Counted from the first letter of the stretch, positions 17,902 to 29,478 are shown. The stretch is 64,000 nucleotides of DNA from Halomonas sp. BDJS001 (GCF_026104355.1 NZ_CP110535.1:1116001-1180000), one strand, 5' to 3'. The notes: generated from the letters alone by a model not told the origin. A program made the numbers and translations.

Positions 17902-18627
17902 TTAAGCGCGGGCTGCGTCGTCGCGTAACACGGTGTCCAAAGCAATCAACATCATGTCGTCAAAGGTCGTTTGACGGTCAGCGCTTGAGAGCGAATCGCC
18001 TTTCAGGATGTGATCCGATACGGTGCAGATGGTCATGGCGCGGGCGCCAAACTCGGCGGCGACGCCGTAAAGGCCAGCAGCTTCCATCTCTACACCCACA
18101 ATGCCGTAACGCTTAAGCATTTCAGCCATCTCAGTTTGCGGGTTGTAGAACAAGTCTGCCGAGAAGATGTTGCCAACTTTGACTGGCACGTTTTTGGCCT
18201 TGGCGGCAGCCACGGCGTGCTGGGTCAGCTCAAAATCCGCAATGGCGGCGAAGTCGTGGTCGTTAAAGCGCATGCGGTTAACTTTTGAATCGGTGCTCGC
18301 GCCCATGCCGATCACCACATCACGCACATTGACGTCGTCGCGCACCGCGCCGCAGGAACCCACGCGAATCAGCGATTTAACGCCGTAGTCGGTGATTAGC
18401 TCTTTGGCATAGATAGAGACCGACGGAATGCCCATGCCGTGGCCCATTACCGAAATCTCGCGGCCTTGATAGGTGCCGGTATAGCCGAACATATTGCGCA
18501 CGTCGTTGACCTGGCGAACGTTCTCCAGGTAGGTGTCGGCGATGTACTTGGCGCGCAGCGGGTCGCCGGGCATCAGGACGGTATCGGCGAAATCACCGGG
18601 GGCAGCGTTAATATGCGGGGTAGCCAT
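17902..18627 (-). CDS. deoD: Purine-nucleoside phosphorylase DeoD
   Basis: DeoD cleaves purine (deoxy)ribonucleosides with phosphate to free base and (deoxy)ribose-1-phosphate. The 241-aa hexameric type is shown by [29 protein letters not shown] and [12 protein letters not shown]. The start is ATG 18627 with AAGGAG seven bases upstream. The in-frame TTG before it is not needed. The gene lies 29 bp downstream of deoB and before cdd. Confidence 0.96.
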   Translation of the reverse strand: MATPHINAAPGDFADTVLMPGDPLRAKYIADTYLENVRQVNDVRNMFGYTGTYQGREISVMGHGMGIPSVSIYAKELITDYGVKSLIRVGSCGAVRDDVNVRDVVIGMGASTDSKVNRMRFNDHDFAAIADFELTQHAVAAAKAKNVPVKVGNIFSADLFYNPQTEMAEMLKRYGIVGVEMEAAGLYGVAAEFGARAMTICTVSDHILKGDSLSSADRQTTFDDMMLIALDTVLRDDAARA

Positions 18628-18656
18628 CAAAGTTCTCCTTTAAACAGCGCTAGCCT

Positions 18657-19916
18657 TTAAGCGGCGTCGGGTAGAAAGCTTTTGCCATCGGCCATGGCCG
18701 GTAGCAGGAAAAAGTCGGCCAGGGTTTGGCCAATATCGGCAAAGGTGCCGCGCTCCCCCAGCGGGCCGGGGGTGAAGCCGGGGCCTTGTACCAGAATGGG
18801 GATGTACTCGCGGGTGTGCTCGGTGCCGTGCCAGCTTGGGTCACAGCCGTGATCGGCGGTGAGAATCAGCAGGTCATCTTCGTTTAGCGCAGCCAGGAGC
18901 TTAGGCAGCTTGGCGTCGAAATCTTCCAGCGCTGCGGCATAGCCCGGCACGTCCCGGCGGTGGCCGTAGACTGAGTCAAAATCGACAAAGTTGGTCATGA
19001 TCATGGCGCGCTCGCCCTTATTTTTCTTGTCAAAGCCGCGCTGGCTGGTGCGCTCGATCTCGTTGAGGGTGGCGTCCATCAGTGCATCGTGGCCGCTGGC
19101 TTTTACCTTGTGTGTAATGCCGCAGTGGGCGTAGATATCGGCAATTTTACCAATCGAGACCACTTCGCCACCGGCATCGGCAAGCTTCTGCAGCACCGTA
19201 GGCGAGGGCGGCTCTACGCTGTAGTCGCGACGGTTGCCGGTGCGGGCGAACGTTTTGCTGTCTTCGCCGATAAACGGACGCGCAATGACGCGGCCAATGT
19301 TGTAAGGCTCCAGCAGCTCGCGGACGGTTTCGCAAAGCTTATAAAGGCGTTCAAGGCCGAAATGCTCTTCGTGGGCGGCAATCTGAAACACTGAATCTGC
19401 CGAGGTGTAAACAATCGGCTTGCCGGTGGCAATGTGCTCTTCACCCAGGCGGGCGATGATCTCGGTGCCCGAGGCATGGCAGTTGCCAATGACCCCAGTG
19501 AGGTCGGCTTCTTGCACGATGGCGTCGAGCAGCTCGAGGGGGAAGCTGTCGGTTTTATCCAGAAAGTAGCCCCAGTCAAAGCGTACCGGGACACCGGCAA
19601 TTTCCCAGTGACCGGAGGGGGTATCTTTACCGCTGGAAATTTCTTTGGCGTGGGCGTAAGCACCTTCCAGACTTTCCGGCAGCGTGACGCCTTCGGCAAC
19701 GTTGCCCGTGGCATCGCGGTGGGCGTGAAATAGCCCCAGCTTGGCCATGTTGGGCAGCTTGAGTGGGCCTGAACGGTTGGCGGTATCCGCCTCGCCGCGA
19801 GCGCAAGCGGCAGCGATATGACCCAGGGTGTCGGAGCCTTCATCACCGAAGGTAGCGGCATCCGGGGCGGCGCCAATGCCAAAGGAGTCAAGTACCAGTA
19901 CAATCGCGCGGCTCAT
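18657..19916 (-). CDS. deoB: Phosphopentomutase DeoB
   Basis: DeoB converts (deoxy)ribose-1-phosphate to the 5-phosphate for aldolase DeoC. The 419-aa protein has the alkaline-phosphatase-superfamily metal residues in [15 protein letters not shown] and [18 protein letters not shown]. It begins four bases inside the end of deoA (ATGA overlap), so the two are translationally coupled. Length is close to the family norm of about 400. Confidence 0.96.
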   Translation of the reverse strand: MSRAIVLVLDSFGIGAAPDAATFGDEGSDTLGHIAAACARGEADTANRSGPLKLPNMAKLGLFHAHRDATGNVAEGVTLPESLEGAYAHAKEISSGKDTPSGHWEIAGVPVRFDWGYFLDKTDSFPLELLDAIVQEADLTGVIGNCHASGTEIIARLGEEHIATGKPIVYTSADSVFQIAAHEEHFGLERLYKLCETVRELLEPYNIGRVIARPFIGEDSKTFARTGNRRDYSVEPPSPTVLQKLADAGGEVVSIGKIADIYAHCGITHKVKASGHDALMDATLNEIERTSQRGFDKKNKGERAMIMTNFVDFDSVYGHRRDVPGYAAALEDFDAKLPKLLAALNEDDLLILTADHGCDPSWHGTEHTREYIPILVQGPGFTPGPLGERGTFADIGQTLADFFLLPAMADGKSFLPDAA

Positions 19917-21268
19917 AAGGCTTCTCCACGGAAAGTGTCTTGTAGCAGGGTGTTGGCGCTGGCGGTACCTTCGCCAATGGTAAATGCGGCGCGCAGTTGC
20001 TCAGCGGCGCGCTCGGCGGCGGCTTCACTGCGGGCGTGCACCATGGCAATGGGGCGCTGGCTATCCACACGCTCACCGATTTCGACGATAGCCGTAAAGC
20101 CGACGCTGTGGTCGACGCTGGCGTCGTTACGCAGGCGACCACCGCCCATTTCCACCACGCTCATACCTACGGCGCGGGTATCAATACGTTGCACAATACC
20201 TGCTTGCTCGGCATACACGGGTTTAATCACGTCGGCCTTGGCCAGGTAGTGATCGGAGCGCTCCATAAAGTCGCTGGGGCCGCCAAGTTCACGCACCATG
20301 CGGGCGAAGACTTCAGCGGCGGCGCCGGAGGTTAGCGCCTTTTCAAGCTTGGTTAGCGCTTCTTCACGAGAGCCTGCGAGTTTGCCTGCAATCAGCATCT
20401 CCACTGCCAGCTCGCGGGTGACTTGCATTACGCGGCTGTTGGGGCGGTCACCGCGCAGCAGGGCTAGGGTCTCGACGATTTCAACGGCGTTACCGGCGCA
20501 GGGGGCTAGCGGCTGGCTCATATCGGTGAGCAGGGCGGTGGTGGGTGTTCCCGCTTGGGTGGCGACATTGGCGATGCTTTTGGCCAGCTCGCGGGATTTT
20601 TCCGGCGTGGGCATAAAAGCGCCGCTGCCGACTTTTACGTCCATCACCAGCGCATCCAGTCCGGAGGCCAGCTTCTTGCCCAAGATAGAGGCGGTAATCA
20701 GCGGAATCGATTCTACCGTTGCGGTCACATCACGCACGCCGTAAATACGTTTATCGGCAGGTGCCAAGTCGCCGGTCTGACCGATAATCGCTACACCGGT
20801 GGATTTCACCACCTCGCGGAAACGCTCTGGTGCGGGGTAAGGGTCGTAGCCGGGGATTGATTCAAGCTTATCCAGCGTGCCGCCGGTATGGCCCAGGCCA
20901 CGCCCGGAGATCATTGGTACAAAGGCACCGCAGGCGGCCACCCAGGGGCCGAGCACCAGCGAGACTAAATCGCCCACGCCGCCAGTGGAGTGTTTGTCTA
21001 CGATCGGGCCGGGCAGGTTTAAGTCGCTCCACTGCATCACATGACCGGAATCGCGGGTGGCAGTAGTCAGGGCTACGACTTCTTCACGGCTCATGCCGTT
21101 GAGGAACACTGCCATGGTAAAGGCGCCAATCTGGGCGTCGCTGATACGGTCATCGGCAATGCCCTGGACAAAGGCTTTGATCTCTTCCGCGGGCAGCTGC
21201 TGGTTATCACGCTTTAAGCGAATCAGCTCCTGGGGGAGCAGGGTGTGTTGAGTGGCGTTGGCAGACAT
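19913..21268 (-). CDS. deoA: Thymidine phosphorylase DeoA
   Basis: DeoA cleaves thymidine and deoxyuridine to base and deoxyribose-1-phosphate. The 451-aa protein shows the signature [10 protein letters not shown] (phosphate and substrate binding), the [17 protein letters not shown] block, and the glycosyl-transferase-like N-terminus [18 protein letters not shown]. It starts at the stop codon of deoC (TAATG at 21268) and overlaps deoB by 4 bp, a tight operon. Confidence 0.96.
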   Translation of the reverse strand: MSANATQHTLLPQELIRLKRDNQQLPAEEIKAFVQGIADDRISDAQIGAFTMAVFLNGMSREEVVALTTATRDSGHVMQWSDLNLPGPIVDKHSTGGVGDLVSLVLGPWVAACGAFVPMISGRGLGHTGGTLDKLESIPGYDPYPAPERFREVVKSTGVAIIGQTGDLAPADKRIYGVRDVTATVESIPLITASILGKKLASGLDALVMDVKVGSGAFMPTPEKSRELAKSIANVATQAGTPTTALLTDMSQPLAPCAGNAVEIVETLALLRGDRPNSRVMQVTRELAVEMLIAGKLAGSREEALTKLEKALTSGAAAEVFARMVRELGGPSDFMERSDHYLAKADVIKPVYAEQAGIVQRIDTRAVGMSVVEMGGGRLRNDASVDHSVGFTAIVEIGERVDSQRPIAMVHARSEAAAERAAEQLRAAFTIGEGTASANTLLQDTFRGEAL

Positions 21269-22062
21269 TAGTAACCTCCCTCTGTAGTGGCCGCGTTGGT
21301 ATTGCCGGTCAACGTCGCCAGCAGATTGCCCAGCAGGCTAGAGGCACCAAAGCGGAAGTGCGCGGGCGTCGCCCAGTCTGGGCCCATGATGTCGTTGGCA
21401 AGCGCTAAATATTCTGCTGCGTCTTCGGCGGTTTTGACGCCACCCGCCGCTTTGAAGCCGACGTCCTGGCCACTGGCTTTAATCGCCTTGAGCATGATTT
21501 CGGCGGCTTCAAGGGTGGCGTTAATGGCCACTTTGCCAGTGGACGTTTTAATAAAATCAGCGCCACCCTCAATAGCGAGTTCGCTGGCGCGTTTAATCAG
21601 CGCAGGCTCTTTAAGCTCGCCTGACTCAATGATCACTTTGAGCAGTGCTTGGCCAGCGCAGGCGGCTTTGCACATTTCAATCAGCTCAAGGCCGGTCTCT
21701 TCGTCACCGGCCATCAGCGCGCGGTAGGGAAAGACCACATCAACTTCATGGGCGCCAGAGGCAACCGCATCGCGGGTTTCACGGGCGGCGGCCATAATGT
21801 CGTCGCCGCCGTTAGGGAAATTGGTGACCGTGGCGATCTTTACCTGCTCATTTAGCTTGTGAGCAGTCAGGGCACGTTGTGCGGTAACAATAAACTGTGG
21901 GTACACGCAGACCGCGGCAGGGGTACCAAAAGGCGTTTTTACCTGCTGACAAAGCGCCTCAATGGTGCTGTCTGTGTCGTTGTCATTCAGGCTCGTTAGA
22001 TCCATGAGGGTGAGTGCTTGGCGGGCGGCTTGGACGATATGGGGGGAGGCGGTCGCAGTCAT
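21268..22062 (-). CDS. deoC: Deoxyribose-phosphate aldolase DeoC
   Basis: DeoC splits 2-deoxyribose-5-phosphate to glyceraldehyde-3-phosphate and acetaldehyde. At 264 aa it matches the gammaproteobacterial type. The Schiff-base lysine lies in [13 protein letters not shown], and the second lysine region is [14 protein letters not shown]. It is the first enzyme gene after nupC. Confidence 0.96.
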   Translation of the reverse strand: MTATASPHIVQAARQALTLMDLTSLNDNDTDSTIEALCQQVKTPFGTPAAVCVYPQFIVTAQRALTAHKLNEQVKIATVTNFPNGGDDIMAAARETRDAVASGAHEVDVVFPYRALMAGDEETGLELIEMCKAACAGQALLKVIIESGELKEPALIKRASELAIEGGADFIKTSTGKVAINATLEAAEIMLKAIKASGQDVGFKAAGGVKTAEDAAEYLALANDIMGPDWATPAHFRFGASSLLGNLLATLTGNTNAATTEGGY

Positions 22063-22146
22063 GGAATTCTCACAAATCAGTAAAAGATAAAAACGGGCAC
22101 TGCGGATAAAGCCGCAGCGCCCGTCACCTTCAGCAAGCCCGCTGCG

Positions 22147-23430
22147 TTAAGCAGTGACGTTACTTAGGGCGATAAAGAAGCCAGCAATAGAGGCCGACAT
22201 CAGATTGGACAGTGTACCGGCCAACACGGCTTTGACACCAAAGCGGGCAATCTCTTTGCGGCGGGTAGGGGCAATGCTACCCAGGCCACCCAGCAGAATC
22301 GCAATGGAGGAGAGGTTGGCAAAGCCACACAGCGCAAAAGAGAGGATCGCCATGGTGTGCGGTGTCATCATCTGACCCGTGGCAGCTACCACCTGTTCCC
22401 CATCAATGTAAGGCGCTAGGTTGATGTAGGCGACAAACTCGTTGACCACTAATTTTTGACCAATGAATGAGCCAGCCAGCGTGGCCTCTTCCCAGGGTAC
22501 ACCTAATAGGAAGGCCAGCGGGGCAAACAGCCAGCCCAGGATCAGTTCCAGGCTCAGCGAGTCAAAGCCCACCCAGCCGCCAATACCACCCAAAATACCG
22601 TTGACCAACGCAATTAGGGCGATAAAGGCCAGCAGCATGGCGCCCACGTTGGCGGCCAGCATTAGGCCCGAGGTAGCGCCCGATGCCGCAGCGTCCAGTA
22701 CGTTGGCAGGTTTATCTTCCTGGGCTTCAATCTCTTCTTCAACCTTGGAAACGCTGTCGCTGTCGGTAACGTCTTGGGTTTCCGGCATGATCAGCTTGGC
22801 AAACAGCAGCCCGCCTGGCGCCGCCATAAAGGAGGCCGCTACCAAATACTCCATGGGAATGCCCAGTGCCGCGTAGCCCGCCAATACTGAACCGGCCACC
22901 GATGCTAAGCCACCACACATAACGGCAAACAGCTGCGAAGGCGTCATACGGGCGATAAAGGGACGTACCACCAGCGGTGCTTCGGTCTGGCCGACGAAGA
23001 TGTTCGCCGTTGCGGAAAGTGATTCAGTCCGTGAGGTGCCCAGGGCTTTTTGCAGGGCGCCACCGAGGATACGAATCACCCACTGCATAATGCCGATGTA
23101 GTAGAGCACGGCGATTAGCGAGGAGAAGAAGATAATGACGGGGAGTACTTTGATGGCGAATACAAAGCCGACGTTATCCACATCGGCTAAACCGCCGAAT
23201 AGAAAGCCGATACCGTCGTTGGCATACACCAAAACTTGGCTAACGCCGGAGGAGATGGTTTGCAGCACCGCTTGGCCAAACGGCACATAGAGGACAAAAG
23301 CACCAATTCCCGCTTGAATAGCAAAGGCGCCCAGCACGGTACGTAGCCGGATGGATTTACGGTCGTAGGAGAAAATCAGGGCAATGGCCACCAGAGTGAC
23401 CATACCCACCAAGCTCATAAGGAGTGTCAT
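22147..23430 (-). CDS. nupC: Concentrative nucleoside transporter (NupC/CNT family)
   Basis: This is a 427-aa inner-membrane transporter with about 10 helices. The CNT hallmarks are visible: [17 protein letters not shown] in the nucleoside-binding region, [15 protein letters not shown], and the late FVAYINLAP block. It would take up nucleosides with Na+ or H+. It sits 84 bp before deoC, in line with the deo operon, after the outer-membrane channel gene. The symbol is by family; NupX is possible. Confidence 0.9.
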   Translation of the reverse strand: MTLLMSLVGMVTLVAIALIFSYDRKSIRLRTVLGAFAIQAGIGAFVLYVPFGQAVLQTISSGVSQVLVYANDGIGFLFGGLADVDNVGFVFAIKVLPVIIFFSSLIAVLYYIGIMQWVIRILGGALQKALGTSRTESLSATANIFVGQTEAPLVVRPFIARMTPSQLFAVMCGGLASVAGSVLAGYAALGIPMEYLVAASFMAAPGGLLFAKLIMPETQDVTDSDSVSKVEEEIEAQEDKPANVLDAAASGATSGLMLAANVGAMLLAFIALIALVNGILGGIGGWVGFDSLSLELILGWLFAPLAFLLGVPWEEATLAGSFIGQKLVVNEFVAYINLAPYIDGEQVVAATGQMMTPHTMAILSFALCGFANLSSIAILLGGLGSIAPTRRKEIARFGVKAVLAGTLSNLMSASIAGFFIALSNVTA

Positions 23431-23454
23431 AAGGGGATCCTTCGAGTCCTGGAA

Positions 23455-23586
23455 CCTCTGATTAACTATTGCGCTTGCCTATACGGCGTTAAAAATCGCC
23501 TCAAAGTGCTCATTTACTGCTAGTAAACTCCGCCTTTTCGTTGATTTTTGCCTTGTCTAGCCTGCGCTCATTACGTTAATCAGAGG
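23455..23586. mobile_element. 132-bp palindromic MITE-like element
   Basis: The perfect 12-bp terminal inverted repeat CCTCTGATTAAC / GTTAATCAGAGG bounds a segment whose two halves are imperfect reverse complements, with the short palindrome TTTACT-GCT-AGTAAA near the centre. There is no reading frame. It separates nupC from tsx and could form a large hairpin in the deo transcript. It looks like a non-autonomous inverted-repeat element. Confidence 0.7.
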
Positions 23587-23598
23587 CTCCTAAATCGA

Positions 23599-24444
23599 TT
23601 AAAGTAAGTTGAGCTTGACGGAGTAGATCATCGCATTCTGATAGTCGTTGGGGGTGCCCAACTTGTTATCAGAGTAGCGATACTGAATGCCAGTGGTGAT
23701 CAAGTCACTCGGATGCCACCATAGGCTCAGTGCACCGTTGGTGCCTACGCTGCCCGCTGTATCGCCCACGTAGTTCTGCTCCAGATACTCATCATCGCGA
23801 CCAAAGGTCTGTTCGTGCCAGTTGGTGACGCTGAAGTTCTGGTTGAGCGCGTTGAAATCATAACCCGCGACCCAGCCTGCCATATAGCCGTTCATGCCGG
23901 TATAGCTGTTACTCTGCACCCGCGCAGCACCGATAAAGGGCTTGAACCAGAGGCCATTATCGAAGGTAGTGCGGTAACCTAAACCCAGAATCTGATCCTG
24001 TTCGCGGCTGTTATAGCCGTAATCGCGGAAGTCATACAGGTGGGCGTAAATCGACAGCGGGCTATCACCCAGGTAAATATGCGAGGTCACTTTGCCCGCA
24101 GTGCGGAAGTTGTCTTTACCACCGCTTGACTCATCGAACTGATCGTTGGTGGGGTTCTCGAAATCAAAGAAACCGTAAAACTCACCCCAGCTAAAGCCAG
24201 CGCCGCCTTCGATTTCGAGAAACATAAAGTCGCTTTTCGCCGCGTTGGAAGCGGTGCGATCTTCGGTACCGTTTGACCAATCCAGGTAGTTAACCGAAAC
24301 GTTGGCGAATGACCACAGCCGGTCAAGAGGATGCGGTTGAGCAGCCTCGTCAGCCATTAGCGGCATAGTGAGAATTGCCCCTAATACGCCAGCGCCAAGC
24401 GCGATTATAGACGAAGGGGTGCGAGAGAGTGTTCGAGCAGTCAT
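23599..24444 (-). CDS. tsx: Tsx-like nucleoside outer-membrane channel
   Basis: The 281-aa outer-membrane beta-barrel has a signal peptide (hydrophobic IIALGAGVLGAILTMPLMA) and alternating aromatic strands, for example LWSFANVSVNYLDWSNGTED and NGLWFKPFIGAARV. It ends in hydrophobic MIYSVKLNLL. The Tsx/OmpK family conducts nucleosides across the outer membrane. As the first gene of the minus-strand cluster it precedes nupC. The deo operator region upstream should control it. Confidence 0.88.
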   Translation of the reverse strand: MTARTLSRTPSSIIALGAGVLGAILTMPLMADEAAQPHPLDRLWSFANVSVNYLDWSNGTEDRTASNAAKSDFMFLEIEGGAGFSWGEFYGFFDFENPTNDQFDESSGGKDNFRTAGKVTSHIYLGDSPLSIYAHLYDFRDYGYNSREQDQILGLGYRTTFDNGLWFKPFIGAARVQSNSYTGMNGYMAGWVAGYDFNALNQNFSVTNWHEQTFGRDDEYLEQNYVGDTAGSVGTNGALSLWWHPSDLITTGIQYRYSDNKLGTPNDYQNAMIYSVKLNLL

Positions 24445-24822
24445 GAGAGCCTCAACAAGGGTTGTCGCGGAGCCATTTGGGTGTGGCTATCCGAGGTTAT
24501 AGTCGTGCGGGCTGGCGTTAATGTTAAAATTATAACATTCAGTGTTATTTTTCTAACGTTGATTTGCAAGTATTGTCACATCAACGCTATTTAAATGTCA
24601 TATAACTCTCACGGAGGTCAGGTATAGGCTGGGCGGTTCAAGGGTTGTGGTAGCCGTGGAGATATGGCCGTAGAAACATCCCATGACGATATAGCAGTGG
24701 AAATTCCGCCGTTGCTCACGCAGCATAGAAATGAACGCTGACTATTTAGGAAGGCAGCATCGCCAAGACATCGATTCGATATTTACGTTTAGCTTCACAC
24801 AACAAGAGGGGTTTGCAAGGAG
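24445..24822. promoter_or_regulatory. Divergent deo control region (378 bp, no gene)
   Basis: This AT-rich gap between tsx (minus) and deoR (plus) holds the inverted repeat AATGTTA-N6-TAACATT at 24520-24539. A weaker GTTA-N6-TAAC repeat follows at 24544-24557. Their likeness to the TGTTA half-sites of DeoR operators suggests DeoR binding and autoregulation. Confidence 0.6.
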
Positions 24823-25593
24823 ATGCCCACTACCAATGGCCGAAGCGCGCTGCGCCTTGCCAAACTTCAGGAAGCGCTTGCCAGTGGCGGCACTCTGCAT
24901 CTGCGCGATGCCGCAGAGTTGTGCGATGTTTCAGAAATGACCATCCGCCGCGATCTGACTACCCAGAAGACCGCTATTAGCCTGCTGGGGGGGCGGCTAG
25001 TGATGGCAAACTACCCGGGCGTAACCCCTATTTACGACTTAAATGAACAGCAGGCCAGCCACTATCAAGCCAAGCATCGGCTCTGCCAACGTGCCTTAGC
25101 TTATATACAAGAGGGCGATACGCTGTTTATTGACTGCGGGTCAACGCTGATGCCGCTGCTCAGCCAGTTAAGTCATTTCCACGAACTGACGGTAGTCACC
25201 TATGCGTTAAACGTTGCCAATGCTGTCGCCGCACTCCCCAACGTGCGCTTGGTACTGCTGGGTGGGTTGTTTTATCCTGCTTCGCAGTCATTTGGCAGCG
25301 ACAATATGGCCGCTGCCATCGAACGGTTGGGTATTAATAAAGCGCTGATATCGGCGGCTGGGGTAGATCTAGAGCGAGGTGTTAGCTGCTTTCACTTTCA
25401 CGAAGTTGCACCCAAACAGGCAGCCATTGCCACCGCCATGCAGCGGCTGTTGGTGGTGGATGCTAGCAAGTTCGGCGTAGTACGCCCTGCCTATTTCGCT
25501 GCTCTGGACGATTTTGATGTGGTGGTTACCGACGAAGAGAAGACACATAGCAGTCAATACCTGGGGTGCGGCAATGCGCCACTTCTTTCGTGA
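24823..25593 (+). CDS. deoR: DeoR-family transcriptional repressor
   Basis: The 256-aa protein has an N-terminal DeoR winged HTH (LRLAKLQEALASGGTLHLRD and AAELCDVSEMTIRRDL) and a C-terminal sugar-phosphate sensor domain with DCGSTLMPLL and ALISAAGVDLERGVSCFHF. DeoR senses deoxyribose-5-phosphate. The start is ATG 24823 after CAAGGAG. It is divergent from tsx and the whole deo operon, which fits a local repressor. Confidence 0.93.
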   Translation: MPTTNGRSALRLAKLQEALASGGTLHLRDAAELCDVSEMTIRRDLTTQKTAISLLGGRLVMANYPGVTPIYDLNEQQASHYQAKHRLCQRALAYIQEGDTLFIDCGSTLMPLLSQLSHFHELTVVTYALNVANAVAALPNVRLVLLGGLFYPASQSFGSDNMAAAIERLGINKALISAAGVDLERGVSCFHFHEVAPKQAAIATAMQRLLVVDASKFGVVRPAYFAALDDFDVVVTDEEKTHSSQYLGCGNAPLLS

Positions 25594-25603
25594 TCTAGAT
25601 CAA
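25590..25603. promoter_or_regulatory. FNR/Anr-like box (GTGAT-CTAG-ATCAA)
   Basis: This matches the TTGAT-N4-ATCAA consensus at 9 of 10 positions. It overlaps the stop codon of deoR and lies 231-244 bp before cyoA, an operon that is FNR/ArcA repressed in E. coli. Confidence 0.4.
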
Positions 25604-25623
25604 TAGAAAATACTTTAGTCTTA

Positions 25624-25653
25624 GCTGCTTAAGTCCTTTAGTGCTTAAGCAGC
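25624..25653. repeat. 10-bp inverted repeat between deoR and cyoA
   Basis: GCTGCTTAAG and CTTAAGCAGC are perfect complements around a 10-nt loop. There is no T-tract, so it may be an operator rather than a terminator for deoR. Confidence 0.6.
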
Positions 25654-25833
25654 GCGACTCGTCGCCATTTCCCATTCGGCGACGCATATTTTTCCCGGAG
25701 CAGTGACGCTCACAGCTTCATGCAGTGTTCTGAAGAGCATGTTTTGGGAAGAGTATGGGGTGGTAGTTAGCCTGCTATGTTTTTTGTCGCGTGGCTGGCT
25801 AGTGTTTTAAACAACCTCTGACGAGATCACACC

Positions 25834-26859
25834 ATGCAACGACGCTCACTTTGGCGCAGGCGAGGCACGCTAGTGCTCCTTGCGCTGTGTCTGTTTCTAG
25901 CAGGCTGTAGTTCAGCGCTGCTAGACCCAAAAGGCCAGATTGGCGCTGAGCAGCGCACACTGATTCTCACCGCCTTTGGCCTAATGTTGATTGTGGTTAT
26001 TCCTGTGATTGTCATGACGCTGCTGTTTGGCTGGCGTTACCGGCGTAGTAATAGCCTGGCTAAATATACGCCTGATTGGGCGCACTCCAATGTGATTGAG
26101 GCGGTGGTGTGGCTCGTACCTTGCGCAATTATCGCTGTACTCGCCCTGTTGACCTGGAAGACCTCCCATACCCTTGATCCCCACAAACCGCTAGAAAGCG
26201 ATGTGGCGCCGATCGAAATACAGGCGGTGGCGCTTGATTGGAAGTGGCTGTTTATCTACCCCGAGCAGGGTATTGCCAGTGTTAACGAAGTGGCCTTTCC
26301 GGTGGATACACCGGTGCGCTTCCGGGTCAGCTCAGGCTCAGTGATGAACGCTTTCTTTATCCCCCATCTTGGCAGCCAGATTTATGCCATGGCGGGCATG
26401 GATAACGATGTCCATCTGATCGCTGATGAAATTGGTAGCTACCCTGGTCGTTCCACCAACTACAGTGGCGCGGGCTTCTCTGGCATGACTTTTGAAGCCA
26501 AGGTGACGACGCCTGCAGATTTTGACGCTTGGGTTGAAACCGTGCGCGGCGCCCCGCAAACGCTGACTTACCCCGAAGGTTATGAGGCGTTGGCTGAGCC
26601 CAGCGAATCGAATCCGGTGGAGTACTTCTCGGCGATTTCGCCTTCGCTGTATGAAAGCATCTTGAAAAGTTTCCATACCGGCAGCGAGCACGATATGGGC
26701 GGCGGCCACCAGATGGGCAGCGACCATGCTAAGCCACACGATGGCGAAAGCGCTCACGCTACTGATCATGCGGCCGAATCAGGCCATGAAACCAATAACC
26801 ATGCTAGTCAGGATAATGCCATGCGCAGCCATCCTTCTAGCGTAGAAGCGGGAGGTTAA
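25834..26859 (+). CDS. cyoA: Cytochrome bo3 ubiquinol oxidase subunit II
   Basis: CyoA is the membrane-anchored subunit II of the terminal quinol oxidase. It has a lipoprotein signal with lipobox LFLAGCSSA, two membrane helices (about 50-70 and 92-112) and a cupredoxin fold lacking the copper A ligands, as expected of quinol oxidases. Residues about 285-335 form a His-rich tail with spaced HD, HQ, HA and HE pairs, which E. coli CyoA lacks. The start is ATG 25834. It leads the cyoABCDE operon. Confidence 0.94.
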   Translation: MQRRSLWRRRGTLVLLALCLFLAGCSSALLDPKGQIGAEQRTLILTAFGLMLIVVIPVIVMTLLFGWRYRRSNSLAKYTPDWAHSNVIEAVVWLVPCAIIAVLALLTWKTSHTLDPHKPLESDVAPIEIQAVALDWKWLFIYPEQGIASVNEVAFPVDTPVRFRVSSGSVMNAFFIPHLGSQIYAMAGMDNDVHLIADEIGSYPGRSTNYSGAGFSGMTFEAKVTTPADFDAWVETVRGAPQTLTYPEGYEALAEPSESNPVEYFSAISPSLYESILKSFHTGSEHDMGGGHQMGSDHAKPHDGESAHATDHAAESGHETNNHASQDNAMRSHPSSVEAGG

Positions 26860-26862
26860 GTC

Positions 26863-28857
26863 GTGTTTGGAAAACTCACGTTAGAGTCAATTCCCTACCA
26901 CGAGCCGATCATCATGGTCGTCGCGGCCTTTATGGCCATTGGTGGGATCGCACTGTTTGGTTTAATCACCTATTACCGTAAGTGGGGCTGGCTGTGGAAC
27001 GAGTGGTTTACCTCCGTTGACCATAAAAAGCTCGGCATTATGTATTTCATCGTCGCTCTGGTGATGCTGCTGCGTGGCTTCTCGGATGCGATAATGATGC
27101 GTACCCAGTTGGCAATGGCCGCCGGGGATGCAGCGGGCTATTTGCCGCCGCACCACTACGATCAGATCTTTACTGCCCACGGCGTGATCATGATCTTCTT
27201 TGTCGCCATGCCCATGGTCATCGGCCTGATGAACCTGGTGGTGCCGCTGCAAATTGGTGCCCGCGACGTTGCCTTCCCTTTCCTGAATAACTTAAGTTTT
27301 TGGCTGTTTGCGGTCTCCGCAATTCTGGTCAATATTTCGCTGGTAGTGGGGGAATTCGCAGCTACCGGCTGGCTCGCTTACGCGCCGTTATCGGGGATCG
27401 AGTTCAGTCCCGGGGTGGGGGTCGATTACTGGATATGGGCGTTGCAGATATCCGGGATAGGTACGACGCTCACCGGTATCAACTTCTTCGTCACCATCAT
27501 TAAAATGCGCACCAAAGGCATGACCATGTTCCGCATGCCGATCTTCACCTGGACCTCGCTGTGCGCCAACGTGCTGATCATTGCTTCCTTCCCAATTTTG
27601 ACCGCGACCATCGCACTGCTAACGCTGGATCGCTATTTGGGGATGCACTTCTTTACCAATGATTTTGGCGGCAACATGATGATGTACGTCAACCTCATCT
27701 GGGCCTGGGGCCACCCGGAAGTTTATATCCTGATTCTGCCTGCCTTCGGCGTGTTCTCTGAAGTAATTGCTACCTTTGCCCGTAAGCGGCTGTTTGGCTA
27801 CGCCACTATGGTGTGGGCGACCATTTCGATCACCTTGCTCTCGTTTGTGGTTTGGTTGCACCACTTTTTCACCATGGGGGCGGGCGCCAACGTCAACGCC
27901 TTCTTCGGCATTATGACGATGATCATCGCCATCCCCACCGGGGTGAAAGTGTTCAACTGGCTGTTCACCATGTACCGCGGCAGCCTGGAGTTGACGTCGC
28001 CGGTGCTGTGGACGCTGGGCTTTATTATCACCTTTACCCTAGGCGGTATGACCGGCGTTATGCTTGCGGTGCCCGCGGCCAACTTTGTGCTGCATAACAG
28101 CCTGTTCGTTATTGCGCACTTCCACAACGTCATTATCGGCGGCGTGGTGTTCGGCATGATGGCGGGGCTTACCTACTGGTTCCCCAAAGCGTTCGGCTTC
28201 ACGCTCAGCGAAAAGTGGGGCAAGCGTTCGTTCTGGTGCTGGTTTATCGGTTTCTACGTCGCCTTTATGCCGCTTTATGTGCTGGCCTTCTTTGGTGCCG
28301 TACGCCGCATGCAGTCTTATCCCAACACTGAGTGGCAGCCGTGGATGATTCTGGCCTGGGTTGGTGCGGTGATCATCATGTTGGGCATTGTCTGCACCAT
28401 TATTCAGTTCTGGGTCAGCATCCGCGACCGCAAGCAAAATGCGGATGTCACTGGTGACCCCTGGGATGGCCGTACCCTGGAGTGGTCAACCTCTTCACCT
28501 GCACCGTTCTACAACTTTGCGCGCCTACCGGAAGTGGGTGATATCGATAGCTTCTGGTCGCAAAAACAGCGTAGCAACGAGCAGTTGGAAGAAGCCCCCT
28601 ACACCGATATCCATATGCCGCGTAATACCGTGGCCGGGCCGGTTATCAGCTTCTTTGCACTGGTCATCGGTTTTGCCCTGGTATGGCATATCTGGTGGTT
28701 AGCCGGCGTCGGCGCTGTGGGTGTATTCGTCAGCTTTATGGCGCGTGTGTTTAACGACGATATCGACTACTACGTTCCTGCTGCTGAAGTTGAGCGCATC
28801 GAACGTGAGCATCAACTCAAATGTGAACAAAAACTAGGCGTGGAGGCGCAAGCGTAA
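26863..28857 (+). CDS. cyoB: Cytochrome bo3 ubiquinol oxidase subunit I
   Basis: CyoB carries the heme-copper catalytic core, reducing O2 to water and pumping protons. The 664-aa size matches E. coli. The copper-binding [21 protein letters not shown] with cross-linked His/Tyr, the LHHFFTMG motif and [17 protein letters not shown] with heme ligands are all visible. It begins at GTG 26863, 4 bp after cyoA, and shares the TAATG junction with cyoC. Confidence 0.97.
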   Translation: MFGKLTLESIPYHEPIIMVVAAFMAIGGIALFGLITYYRKWGWLWNEWFTSVDHKKLGIMYFIVALVMLLRGFSDAIMMRTQLAMAAGDAAGYLPPHHYDQIFTAHGVIMIFFVAMPMVIGLMNLVVPLQIGARDVAFPFLNNLSFWLFAVSAILVNISLVVGEFAATGWLAYAPLSGIEFSPGVGVDYWIWALQISGIGTTLTGINFFVTIIKMRTKGMTMFRMPIFTWTSLCANVLIIASFPILTATIALLTLDRYLGMHFFTNDFGGNMMMYVNLIWAWGHPEVYILILPAFGVFSEVIATFARKRLFGYATMVWATISITLLSFVVWLHHFFTMGAGANVNAFFGIMTMIIAIPTGVKVFNWLFTMYRGSLELTSPVLWTLGFIITFTLGGMTGVMLAVPAANFVLHNSLFVIAHFHNVIIGGVVFGMMAGLTYWFPKAFGFTLSEKWGKRSFWCWFIGFYVAFMPLYVLAFFGAVRRMQSYPNTEWQPWMILAWVGAVIIMLGIVCTIIQFWVSIRDRKQNADVTGDPWDGRTLEWSTSSPAPFYNFARLPEVGDIDSFWSQKQRSNEQLEEAPYTDIHMPRNTVAGPVISFFALVIGFALVWHIWWLAGVGAVGVFVSFMARVFNDDIDYYVPAAEVERIEREHQLKCEQKLGVEAQA

Positions 28858-29477
28858 TGTCGACTGATACGCTAAATCATAGCTCGCACCACCCGGTAGA
28901 GCACGAAGAAGAGCATCACGATGCCTCGGGCACGAAACTGTTTGGTTTCTGGGTCTACTTAATGAGCGATTTGGTGATCTTCGGGTCACTGTTCGCCACT
29001 TACGCTGTGCTGATGAGAGGCACGGCGGGTGGACCAACCGGCGCTGATATCTTTGAATTACCGTTGATTCTTTTCGGTACCTTTGCGCTGCTAATCAGTA
29101 GTTTTACCTTCGGCATGGGCGTTTTGGCAATGCATGCCAACCGTGTAGGCCAGGTAAAAGTTTGGCTGATCATTACCTTCCTGCTGGGCTTGTGCTTCCT
29201 GGGGATGGAAATCTATGAATTCCAGCACCTGATCCATGAAGGGTACGGTCCGGATCGTAGCGGCTTTTTGTCGGCCTTCTTTACTCTGGTAGGCACCCAT
29301 GGGTTGCACGTTACGTTCGGCATGATCTGGATTCTGGTGATGCTGGTACAGCTGTCGACCAAAGGGTTGAACGATATGACCCGGCCGAGGATTTTGTGCC
29401 TAAGCCTGTTCTGGCACTTCCTCGATATTGTCTGGATCTGTGTCTTCTCATTCGTCTATCTGATGGGAGTGTTGTGA
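28857..29477 (+). CDS. cyoC: Cytochrome bo3 ubiquinol oxidase subunit III
   Basis: The 206-aa subunit III has five membrane helices and the typical [11 protein letters not shown]-like start ([20 protein letters not shown]). The internal [13 protein letters not shown] and the C-terminal [18 protein letters not shown] are diagnostic. It starts at ATG 28857, overlapping the cyoB stop by one base. Confidence 0.96.
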   Translation: MSTDTLNHSSHHPVEHEEEHHDASGTKLFGFWVYLMSDLVIFGSLFATYAVLMRGTAGGPTGADIFELPLILFGTFALLISSFTFGMGVLAMHANRVGQVKVWLIITFLLGLCFLGMEIYEFQHLIHEGYGPDRSGFLSAFFTLVGTHGLHVTFGMIWILVMLVQLSTKGLNDMTRPRILCLSLFWHFLDIVWICVFSFVYLMGVL

Positions 29478-29478
29478 G

